Shown one piece after another: positions 15,874 to 24,278 of a stretch of DNA of 64,000 nucleotides. The stretch covers positions 620,001 through 684,000 of the forward strand of contig JAPFFF010000017.1 in the NCBI GenBank assembly GCA_039105265.1, read 5' to 3'. Below the pieces are notes generated by a model. That model was not told the DNA's origin and did no database searches. It saw only the letters and a list, made by a program, of their open reading frames with translations. Within the stretch, counting starts at the first letter, position 1; each line of letters opens with the position of its first letter. The stretch is from Tritrichomonas musculus (lineage: Eukaryota; Parabasalia; Tritrichomonadida; Tritrichomonadidae). Position numbers and translations under genes: made by a program.

Positions 15874-18108
15874 TTAATCATCTTCTTCAATTTCATCATA
15901 ATAATCATCTTCGTAATCTTCTTCGTAATCGTTTGAATCATAATCATAGTCATCAAAATCATAATCATTATCATCTAGTTTTTGGTCTACAATATTTTGA
16001 GGAATGAATCCTTCGATTTCAGAAGGACATGCAACATATTTAAAAGTATTTTTCATAAAGTCATTAACCTTCCTTTCTATATCAAAAACCACATATTTTA
16101 CCGATTTTGGATCAATTTGAAAGCCTTCAAATGTTTCTGATATTAATTTCCATTGATGACGATTTCTTGCATTCATTTCATAAAGAATCCTTGTTTCATC
16201 TGGTGTGATCAAATGAGGAATGTAATCTCGATCAAATAGATCATCAGGATTGACTTTTTTCCGACCTGCTGATAAGAAGTGTGAAATACTTCCTCCATAA
16301 ACATCTCTGCACATTTCAAGACGATATTCAAACGACAAAATCAAATCGTTTATTAGCTCATAAGTGATTTGATTTTCCCAAATATCAACTAATAATGATT
16401 CAAGTTCTTCTTGATTTTTTGGTTGGTTTTCATATGCCATTAGTTTGTTCTTCATAATCGACCATACCATTTCAATAGGTGAAAGATCCGGTGAATTAGC
16501 TGGCCAATTGTACAAAACCATTGCATATTTTTCAATGTAATTATATGTCTTGATTGTTTTATGTGAAGGGGCTCCATCTTGCTGGAATATGTACCTAAAT
16601 TTTCCGAATTCATTATCTGCCTCAGTGAAAATATTTGAATCGGCAAGCATTTGCTGATAAACCTCAGAATTAATTTTTCCTTTCGGAAACATTAATTTTG
16701 ATTTAAAATTTAATCCAATGGCCCCCCATGCCATGGTACCAAAAGTATATTTAGAATATTTAGCACACTTCTCTTCTCTAAAATCATTACACATGATCCA
16801 TCTGCAATTATTATCTGGAGTTTGACAGAATCTGCATTCATCACTAAATATAATGCATTTAAAAATACCACGGAAATGTGCCGGCATTTTAATTGAAAAA
16901 TTGTATCGATTGAACTTGTGTGCCATCGTCAAAAATTGAATATGTCGAGGTTTACGAAACCGAAATTTATTTTCAAATAATAAACGTATTATTGTTGAAC
17001 GAGAAATTTTTATATCTGGAAATTTTCCTCTAAATTCTCTGAGCAATATCTTAGATGAAATGACTCCATTTAGTGCAGTTTGAACAATAAAGGCATGGTG
17101 TTCTTTGGAGTATCTTCTTATTCTTTTTTGATTTTGACCGAGTTGTCTTTCGATCCGTTTAAGTCTACTATCACCAATACCAAATTTGACCTTGGTTTGA
17201 TAAGGCGAATGATTCTTTCTGAATTCAAAAATTTCAGAATCTTTTGCAGGTGATGGCATTGAAAATTGAAGAACTTTTTGTGTTGGCTTTGAAATATTTT
17301 GAATACTTCTACCATAAACTTTTTGTTGGTAAGTAGAATATGTTCTTACTCTCTTTCGATAGTATTCCTTGTGAACAACATTTTTCAATCGTTCCTTTTT
17401 TTGATTTGTTTTTACAAACTGTAAAAAGAGTTTTTCGCTCCCATAAATAATTGCTATTTGGTCTACACATTTTTTTGCATCCCTGATATCAAAAAAAATG
17501 ACATACCAGACACCTTTTATTATAACTTTTTGAATTGTTTCTTTTCGATCTCCTGAATTTTTAGTTATTTGATAACCTTCTTCAATGAAGAAAATTTTAC
17601 CAAAATTAAGTAAACTTGTTTCTAGTTCATCGATTGTTAATATGGAATACTCTTTTTTGGATGATTTTACAATGACAACAGAGGTCAAATTATCTGGATT
17701 TTGAGATGAATAATTGACCTGTATTGATCGTCCATCGATTTTCTGAAATTTTACATTTGCCAATGCATCCTCTGCAGAACTAAGATTATAATACGAAACA
17801 AAAAAGCTTCCGTTTGCTTGGCAAATGTGACAATTCGATATTTGGCCAAATTTTGAAAAGGAATTCAAAAGAATTTGATAATTACAGCCAAAAGGGATAT
17901 TTGACACAAATAAAGTATGGTAAATTTTTTTTTCGGGTCCATTATCTGCACTCGTTTCAGGTGGTATGTCATAATCTATGGGAATACTTGGATTCATATA
18001 TCCAACATAATAATTTGGCTGATATAAGGAAGAACATGAACTCGATGATTGTATTTGCACTTGATATTGATACGGGTAACTGAAAGATTGGACCTGGAAA
18101 GGAATCAT
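15874..18108 (-). CDS. Tc1-type DD34E transposase fused to two Mei2-like RRM domains
   Basis: A 744-residue chimera. Residues ~64-137 form an RRM with RNP2 LFVSNIP and RNP1-like GSFFVSYY. Residues ~145-230 form a second RRM (SVVIVKSS ... VWYVIFFDIRDAKKC). The SYY- and FFDIR-type strands are typical of Mei2-like RNA-binding proteins. Residues ~325-400 hold the helix-turn-helix DNA-binding region (ISRSTIIRLLFENKFRFRKPR). The catalytic core follows: first Asp near 423 (IIFSDECRF), second near 510 (FQQDGAPSHK), Glu near 545 in NSPDLSPIEMVW. There are 34 residues between the second Asp and Glu, so all three metal-binding residues are present. The tail (~710-744) is extremely Asp/Tyr/Glu-rich. Tc1 transposases are normally ~340 residues, so about half of this one is extra. 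The frame is open throughout, with no internal stop or join to explain away. Confidence 0.88.
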   Translation of the reverse strand: MIPFQVQSFSYPYQYQVQIQSSSSCSSLYQPNYYVGYMNPSIPIDYDIPPETSADNGPEKKIYHTLFVSNIPFGCNYQILLNSFSKFGQISNCHICQANGSFFVSYYNLSSAEDALANVKFQKIDGRSIQVNYSSQNPDNLTSVVIVKSSKKEYSILTIDELETSLLNFGKIFFIEEGYQITKNSGDRKETIQKVIIKGVWYVIFFDIRDAKKCVDQIAIIYGSEKLFLQFVKTNQKKERLKNVVHKEYYRKRVRTYSTYQQKVYGRSIQNISKPTQKVLQFSMPSPAKDSEIFEFRKNHSPYQTKVKFGIGDSRLKRIERQLGQNQKRIRRYSKEHHAFIVQTALNGVISSKILLREFRGKFPDIKISRSTIIRLLFENKFRFRKPRHIQFLTMAHKFNRYNFSIKMPAHFRGIFKCIIFSDECRFCQTPDNNCRWIMCNDFREEKCAKYSKYTFGTMAWGAIGLNFKSKLMFPKGKINSEVYQQMLADSNIFTEADNEFGKFRYIFQQDGAPSHKTIKTYNYIEKYAMVLYNWPANSPDLSPIEMVWSIMKNKLMAYENQPKNQEELESLLVDIWENQITYELINDLILSFEYRLEMCRDVYGGSISHFLSAGRKKVNPDDLFDRDYIPHLITPDETRILYEMNARNRHQWKLISETFEGFQIDPKSVKYVVFDIERKVNDFMKNTFKYVACPSEIEGFIPQNIVDQKLDDNDYDFDDYDYDSNDYEEDYEDDYYDEIEEDD

Positions 18109-18414
18109 TCAAAACAATTTAAATTTTGTAATCAATAGGATGACCAAAATTTCCTTTTGAAATTTTTTTAAAAATAAATTTAAATATATTATTAAAAAAT
18201 AGATAAGTATTAATTATAATTATTTATAAAATAATAAATATATGTTATTAAATTAATTTATAAAAAATAAAAGAGTAATATTTATTTTTGAAATATATAT
18301 ATATAATATTTTTCAAAATAAAAAACTCAAACATTTTGAATGTTTTATTTTTAATTGATAAGATAAAATATTTTTATTTTTTTATTTTTGACTTTTTGAA
18401 TAAATACTCAGAAA

Positions 18415-18453
18415 TTTGATATGGACGGAAATTTGGAAAGCAGTTTACCAGTT
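18415..18453. repeat. Right 39-bp TIR of the Tc1-like element
   Basis: Perfect inverse of the left TIR; followed by TA at 18,454-18,455. It lies about 300 bp upstream of the transposase ATG. Confidence 0.9.
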
Positions 18454-18599
18454 TATATTTAAAAACTTTCAATATAATTATCTGCTTTTATGACAATATG
18501 ATAAATGATATTAGTTTTCTTCATCATTTTTGATGAGATTTATAATTGAATGGTTTATTTTTTAACGTACAAAAAAACAATTCAAATAAAAAGACTGAA

Positions 18600-18622
18600 T
18601 CCTAGCTGAATTGGTGGAGCAC
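18600..18622 (+). other. tRNA 5'-half-like fragment
   Basis: CCTAGCTGAATTGGTGGAGC matches the D-arm/A-box layout of a tRNA (TAGCNNAATTGG ... GAGC), but no anticodon arm, T arm or 3' acceptor follows. A pseudogene or SINE head rather than a working tRNA. Confidence 0.35.
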
Positions 18623-19020
18623 TTTTTTGATATATCATCAAGCATCAAATGATACAATAAATGAACATGTTTTTGAAAATCAAACATTAATATATATTAA
18701 ATTATTGGTGATAGAGATTTTTTTCTTTTAATTTTCATTAATCATTTGATTTATGGCTTATGAAATGCAATTAAATATAAACAACTAATAATAATAAATA
18801 TGAATTGATGCTTCATTCCTACATAATACAAATAGGATATGAATTATGATCATTTTAAAACATAATATCATCTCCTTCATATCAGTTGAAAATTCCAATA
18901 TGTTGGCATAAATATAATGATATACACTGCTATAACAATATCAGTAATATGAAATGATAAAATCAAGTTTGAGTATTCAAAAAGTTTGATGTGAAGTGAG
19001 CACCCGTACCTCTACTTTTC

Positions 19021-19042
19021 CTAACCACTACACTAGCAAAAA
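19021..19042 (-). other. Fragment matching the 5' part of tRNA-Gly
   Basis: The minus strand reads TTGCTAGTGTAGTGGTTA, identical over 18 bases to positions 4-21 of the tRNA-Gly at 20,895. After it the sequence diverges (GGAAAAGTAGAGGTACGGG). Likely a tRNA-derived repeat or tRNA pseudogene. Confidence 0.45.
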
Positions 19043-19871
19043 CGGTTATATGGTATAATTTAACTATGACGATTAACATTTGAATGTGAAACAGATTTTA
19101 ATAGAGAGCCTTATTTTTTAAGTTTATTTAAATAATTTGATTATTTATAAGCAATATATCAAATTTAAAAAAGATGCATTTTGAATTCTAAAATTGAACA
19201 AATATCCATTGAAATAGTTCAACCATTTAAATAAAGAATAACTTTTTAATTACTTTATTTTTATAGAAATTTCCAGGAAATTTACGCAAATTAATTCATA
19301 AATAAAATATTCAAAAAGTTATATTAGCGAACATTTAAGTATTCAAATCAAATTTCCCGATTTTTTTTTTTGACATTTGCGAATTTTGTAAACTATTCAA
19401 ATTTTCATTTTAAAATAGTTGCGATAACGTACAATATTTTCCGATATAACGTATTATTTTCGTAAAAATGACAGCGAAATTTGACCTTTTTATTGACCTA
19501 TTTTTTTTTTTATTAAAATTTTGTTTAAAATTTTTATGATGTTAGGTTTAAAATAAGATTTTTTATCTTAAATTATGTTTTTGATCGTCATTTTTTCCCT
19601 TGATTTTATATAATCCGCAAATTTGCGCCTTCTTCTTGCGAATTTACAAGCCTATTTCAGCAAATAAAAATTATTTTTTTCCAGTTTGACCCTCACCCTT
19701 AAATATGCAAAAACTTCGAATGGATATTCGGTTGGATCGACTTTTTAATTAAAATCATTATGTTTTCAGAGGGGATATTTTTTTGAAAATGATATTAAAT
19801 CATCTGAATTTGTGTTTAATAAATAATGCGGTCTTCAACTATTCGAGCTGGTCGAAGACAGGATCTAAATT

Positions 19872-19936
19872 CATGTCTGAAAAAAGTTGAAGATGGTATT
19901 TAAATACCATTTTTTTTTCAACTTTTTTCAGACATG
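19872..19936. repeat. 65-bp near-perfect palindrome
   Basis: Arms CATGTCTGAAAAAAGTTGAA (19,872-19,891) and its exact inverse (19,917-19,936) enclose an inner 18-bp palindrome ATGGTATTTAAATACCAT (19,893-19,910) plus a T-run. Could form a cruciform or hairpin; may be a fold-back MITE. Confidence 0.9.
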
Positions 19937-20011
19937 AAAATATTAATATTTTCTTTGATTTTTTGAAAAAGTTACCTTTTGTTCTGATAAGTTTCAAAAA
20001 ATAATGTGGTA

Positions 20012-20861
20012 TAAGCTTGTAAATTTGGTGAAATAAACGTTTTTTGGGTTTTTAAAATCACCAAATGTAACCATATTATTGTCAAACAAATTTTATTAGT
20101 ATTTATTATTGTCATAAACCATTGAATTATTTGAAAGAGGAATTAAATGAGTTTTATCAAAAGTCATATTAATAATCGATAAGATTTTCTCAGTAAAAAA
20201 ATGTTATTTTTTGAATATTACAAAATAATTGTATGATTTGTATAATATATCATATAAAATAATAATAAAAAGCTCATTTATATTGACGATGAAAAGCCAA
20301 ATAACCGATTTCACCAAAAGCCCAGGTCTTGGGTTTTTGGCGACAGCATTCAATTTTGAATAGTTTACATATATTTTGGAGATCACCAAAACGGTTTTTT
20401 TGGCGATGGTGATTTGTAAAGCTTTCAAAATATCATATATAAAATAAAAAAAAAAAATAAGATATAAATATATAATAAAATCAATAAAAGCATTTTTTCA
20501 ATTGAAAATAAATTTTTTTCATTTATATTTTAAATATATACCGATATAAAATGTATTTAAAATACTAATAGTATTTATATTTTTATGAATATATATAGCC
20601 GAATAATAAATAATGCATTGAAATAATGCATTGAAATATTAATAGTATTTATATTTTTATGAATATATATAGCCGAGTAATTAAATAAATTCATTGAATT
20701 TATTGAATATTGATTCGTAAATTGAATTATTATTTAATCAAATATTTTTAATAATTCATAAGAAATAACTTTTTAAAAGATTTATTAAAATCGCCAAAAG
20801 ACCAGAAAGAATCACCAAGACCAGGTCTTTTTTTTACTTTTGGTTATATTTTACAAGCTTA
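20012..20861. mobile_element. 850-bp non-autonomous TIR element beside tRNA-Gly
   Basis: Begins TAAGCTTGTAAA and ends with the inverse TTTACAAGCTTA. TGTGGTA is repeated directly on both sides (20,005-20,011 and 20,862-20,868; an eighth base, A, also matches if the border shifts by one). A 7-8 bp duplication suggests a hAT-type or related transposase. The interior carries repeated CACCAAAA / TTTTGGCG-like strings and a 40-bp direct repeat, and no supported gene. It ends 33 bp before the tRNA gene. Confidence 0.65.
20567..20680. repeat. 40-bp direct repeat inside the 850-bp element
   Basis: AATAGTATTTATATTTTTAT plus a tail ending in AGCCGAATAA at 20,567-20,606 recurs at 20,641-20,680 with one change (AGCCGAGTAA). 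Confidence 0.85.
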
Positions 20862-20894
20862 TGTGGTAATTCACAATATTGTGAAAAGCATAAA

Positions 20895-20966
20895 GCGTTG
20901 CTAGTGTAGTGGTTATCATGTGAGCCTTCCAAGCTTGAGATCCGGGTTCGATTCCCGGGCAACGCA
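20895..20966 (+). tRNA. tRNA-Gly(UCC)
   Basis: A 72-base sequence folds as a tRNA. The acceptor arm is GCGTTGC with GCAACGC plus discriminator A. The D arm lies in TAGTGTAGTGGTTA, which doubles as the A box. The anticodon stem TGAGC/GCTTG encloses loop CTTCCAA, with anticodon TCC. The T arm is CCGGG-TTCGATT-CCCGG, with B box GGTTCGATTCC. No intron and no encoded CCA. A run of eight T (20,970-20,977) follows as an RNA polymerase III stop. The layout is very close to general eukaryotic tRNA-Gly(UCC). It reads GGA codons. Confidence 0.96.
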
Positions 20967-20969
20967 TGA

Positions 20970-20977
20970 TTTTTTTT
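20970..20977 (+). terminator. Pol III T-run terminator of tRNA-Gly
   Basis: Eight consecutive T beginning four bases after the discriminator base. Confidence 0.85.
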
Positions 20978-20978
20978 A

Positions 20979-22033
20979 ACACATTTTAAAATGTTTTTTT
21001 TTCATCTATTTGATATTATATTTGATCTTAAAATAAACAAAAATTCATGTTTAAAATTGTATTAATAAGTTTGAATTTAAAAAATTATAAAAATATTAAA
21101 TAAATACTAATATAATCATATTCATTATTATAATTATAATTAAAATAATTTATTGAAAAAGTTCCAATTTATTTTTTTGAATTTCATAAAAATCAACATT
21201 TTGAATCTAATATGAAATACATATATAATTATCTTATTTTTAAAAAGTATAAATGCTGTAAAAATATTGCTTTAATTTATTAAAATATTGTTAATATCAA
21301 TAAACTTATAATTAAACTAATACCTTAAATTTGTTTTTATTTTACAGTTAAGTAACAAAACTAAAAACGTATTTTTAATGGAAAATTCCACTTTTCTGGG
21401 AATATTACCAATTATACATTCAAATTTTAATTGAATTTTTTTGAGAATAAAAAAATGGAAAATCTAACTTTTTGAAAGTTTCTTTTCAATTTTCATTTTT
21501 TGTTTTATCTTTTTTTATCAAAAAGTCGGATTTTCCATTTTTTGAATCATTTTCCATTTTTGTTACTGTACTGTATTTCAAAATTTTATATTTTGAGGTT
21601 ACACATTTTTTCTATTATTTTCAATATAAAAATTGTTTATTACCTTTCTATTTTAATTCATAGAACTGAAATATCATTATAAACAACTATAATTTTGCTA
21701 TATTAATCTAAAATATGCGAATAGAATTTAAATTCATTTTAAAATCCCGATATTTTTGAAGAGTTCATTTTCTGAATAAAAAGTGTGAAACATTCCATTC
21801 CTTCAAAAATAAAAACATTTGATATATTTTATCAATAATATATTAGGATAAATTATTATGTAAATTGAATTGTAAAAATTCAATAATTTAAATGCTTTTG
21901 CCATTTCAATTTGATTCTCAAAAAATAAACTTTTTATTAGAATTGGTAAAAATAAAAAAAATTTCTTTTCAATTAAATAAATTTATGTGAAAATTTTGAA
22001 TGCTATTCAAAAATAAAAAAACTCAAAAATATT
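20979..22033. other. AT-rich spacer between tRNA and kinase gene
   Basis: No gene supported; small T-rich frames near 21,480-21,680 are composition artefacts. It presumably contains the kinase promoter. Nothing motif-like stands out beyond A/T runs. Confidence 0.5.
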
Positions 22034-23707
22034 ATGAGCTACTACGATACTAATGAGGATAACCTGAAGGAAGACCCCAGCAAAAGCCAATTAGATGTCA
22101 ATATTATTCGCGATACTCTTTCAAAAAACGGCTTTGTTTTCCTTCGCCCAGTTGGGAAGGGAGGCTTTGCATCTGTATTTTTGATTTTTTCGAATCAATA
22201 TAATCTTAACTTTGTAGTTAAAGTGAGTGATTATAAAGGATCACGCAAGAGCAATTCTCAAGATTTTGACCTCACCGAAATTAATCATTTAATTAATCTC
22301 AATCATCCAAATATCATAAATATGTATAAGTATTTTACTGATGATCATTATTTATATATTGTTTTAGAATACTGCGAAGGAGGAAGCCTTGACGATTTGG
22401 TTAAGCAAAATGGGCCTATTCGTCCCCCTACACTCTACAATTATTGCTATCAAATTTTAACCGCTTTAAAACACTGTCATGATCTCCAAATAGCTCATAG
22501 CGATATAAAACCAGCTAACGTTTTAATCGATAAAAATGGCCGATTAAAACTAGCAGATTTTGGTCTTTCAAAAGGTTTTTCTCCTAAGTTATTTTACACT
22601 GATGGTGAAAACCCAAATGCAACTAATCACTTAAAAGGTAAAAATGGTGAAATATTAACCAAAAAATTTGGTGGATCAAAACCATATATGTCTCCTGAAT
22701 TAATACAATTAACTGCATATGATCCTTTTAAAGCAGATATTTGGTCCTTAGGCGTTACTTTTTATCAGCTTTCTACTGGACGTTTACCATGGAACACACT
22801 CGACCCAAAAGAAATGCGAATGTCAATTATTATGGGTATCTTTTCATTTCAAAATACAAAACTTCCTCCTGCTTTTTGCAATATTATTCATCGAATGCTT
22901 GAAGTCAAACCTTCCAAGCGAGCTACATTAAACTGGCTTCTTGAGCAATCACTTTTTAATCAACCCATTGCTACTCAAGATAGAAATCCTCTTGTTTGCA
23001 GATCACCTTCTTTTGGTTCACAGTTAAATTCGCTAAATTCGTTAAATTCATTTACATCAAATGTTAATTCTTTCAAATTAGGTAATCGAAAAGATAAGAT
23101 TAAACTTAACCATCGACGTAGGAACAATAGCTCCCTTATTTTATTAGATCGAAATCAAAGTTTTAGTACGTTTTCTTCAAATACTGGTGATGATGGCGAA
23201 ATAGATGCCCAATTCAAAGTACCTAATGCAGTAGGAACTTTAAATAATAAAAATAATCGATTTGAAAACAATCAAAATTTAAATAATTCAGGCCTTAAAA
23301 ATGGAAGCGCACCAAATCTTGAATTACAAAGTCCCAACATACAAAACATATTTTCATCTGACCCTAATTTACCGAATGCCAAGTTACAAAACTCAAGTTC
23401 ATTGAATACCAATTTTCCAAATCAAAGTCAAACAAATTTCAGAAACAAACACTTACTAATTCCAAATAATTTTAAAAATATAGGTTCTCCACCAATACCT
23501 CAAGAAGCTCCTGATAATAATAGTAATAATAATTTTAATTTAAATAATAATTTTAATAATAATAATTTCCAGCAAACTGACAACTTCAATAATTTCCAAA
23601 ACCAGAGTGGTGGAGCAGCTCTAGCAATGGTTACAAATCAAAAGCAAAAAATCCTTCGAGGGAAAAATTTGCCATCACCAATCTCAGCTCAAAAAACTTT
23701 CTTGTAA
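22034..23707 (+). CDS. Serine/threonine protein kinase
   Basis: A 557-residue protein that would transfer phosphate from ATP to Ser/Thr. The kinase domain spans about residues 34-310. It has a Gly loop GKGGFASV (41-48), catalytic Lys 63 (VVKV), catalytic loop HSDIKPAN (155-162), DFG at 175-177, SPE at 220-222, and ADIWSLGVTFYQLSTGRLPW (234-253). The catalytic loop reads HSD rather than HRD, so it lacks the Arg that usually senses activation-loop phosphorylation. The activation segment is long (about 45 residues between DFG and SPE). Residues 311-557 are disordered and Asn/Ser-rich. The pattern is CAMK-like, but I cannot fix the family. Start is the only good ATG; no signal peptide or membrane segment. 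Convergent with the next gene. Confidence 0.93.
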   Translation: MSYYDTNEDNLKEDPSKSQLDVNIIRDTLSKNGFVFLRPVGKGGFASVFLIFSNQYNLNFVVKVSDYKGSRKSNSQDFDLTEINHLINLNHPNIINMYKYFTDDHYLYIVLEYCEGGSLDDLVKQNGPIRPPTLYNYCYQILTALKHCHDLQIAHSDIKPANVLIDKNGRLKLADFGLSKGFSPKLFYTDGENPNATNHLKGKNGEILTKKFGGSKPYMSPELIQLTAYDPFKADIWSLGVTFYQLSTGRLPWNTLDPKEMRMSIIMGIFSFQNTKLPPAFCNIIHRMLEVKPSKRATLNWLLEQSLFNQPIATQDRNPLVCRSPSFGSQLNSLNSLNSFTSNVNSFKLGNRKDKIKLNHRRRNNSSLILLDRNQSFSTFSSNTGDDGEIDAQFKVPNAVGTLNNKNNRFENNQNLNNSGLKNGSAPNLELQSPNIQNIFSSDPNLPNAKLQNSSSLNTNFPNQSQTNFRNKHLLIPNNFKNIGSPPIPQEAPDNNSNNNFNLNNNFNNNNFQQTDNFNNFQNQSGGAALAMVTNQKQKILRGKNLPSPISAQKTFL

Positions 23708-24278
23708 TTAAATTAAACAAATATGCTTTGTTTTAATTTTATTAATCTTTTTACTTTCTTCATGAATATATAATTTTTTTATATTCTTATGAAGTATATT
23801 CAATCAATACTGTTTTTATAAATATGTATATATATGCTTATAATAAAGACTTGGCTTTAGTAATTTTTCTTCTTATATTTCAGGTGACTTTGTCAAAGTG
23901 ATTTTGATAAAATTAAGATCAACTTATATTTTAGAATTATGCAATAATGACGAAAAATAATTGTAAACCAAATAAAAATAACTTTTATCTGTTCCCAGCT
24001 TATAATAAATATAATTATTGCTTTTTTGAAAATATGAGAATATAAGTCAACCACTTTTCATATCTTAATCGAATCAATTCATTCATTCAGTTCTCATACA
24101 ATTCCACACAGCATTTTTTAAAACGATATAAAAATAAAAATAAAAATAATTTAATTTAATAAAAATAAAAATTTATTTCATGGCTTTTTTTTTTCTCATA
24201 AAATTTTAATTATAATAATATATATAATATTTTTATAATATTTATAATAAAACAACGATTGTCTTTTTTTTTTCTTCA
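23708..24278. other. Convergent 3' spacer
   Basis: AT-rich gap between two gene ends. The kinase stop is directly followed by TTAAA, compatible with the UAAA-type cleavage signal near stop codons known from trichomonads. No gene seen. Confidence 0.5.

Larger units (their letters stand above)
12181..18453. mobile_element. Tc1/mariner element with RRM-fused transposase and host-gene cargo
   Basis: Both ends carry the same 39-bp TIR beginning AACTGGTAAACTGC and ending CCGTCCATATCAAA, once the MITE lodged in the left copy is ignored; all 39 positions agree. TA lies at 12,179-12,180 and 18,454-18,455, the Tc1/mariner target duplication. Inside are a DD34E transposase gene on the minus strand (15,874-18,108) and about 3.7 kb of extra DNA between its stop codon and the left TIR. 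That DNA holds a 36-bp perfect hairpin and pieces of RCC1-like and Sel1-like host genes. No second left TIR is present near the transposase stop, so the 6.27-kb unit appears to be one element. Perfect TIRs and an open transposase argue for recent activity. Confidence 0.8.
18456..20004. other. AT-rich spacer with tRNA-like fragments and a hairpin
   Basis: No gene supported. It holds two sequences resembling the 5' half of tRNAs (18,600-18,622 and minus strand 19,021-19,042) and a large palindrome (19,872-19,936). At 18,998-19,013 lies GAGCACCCGTACCTCT, an approximate inverse of 11,467-11,480. A TTTTAATAGAGAG string near 19,097 mirrors one near 11,454, so an older element could span 11.45-19.11 kb. 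Confidence 0.5.

Noticed and set aside
18600-19042. Additional tRNA genes
   Set aside because: Only 5'-half-like segments exist; no anticodon arm, T arm or acceptor 3' strand follows in either case.
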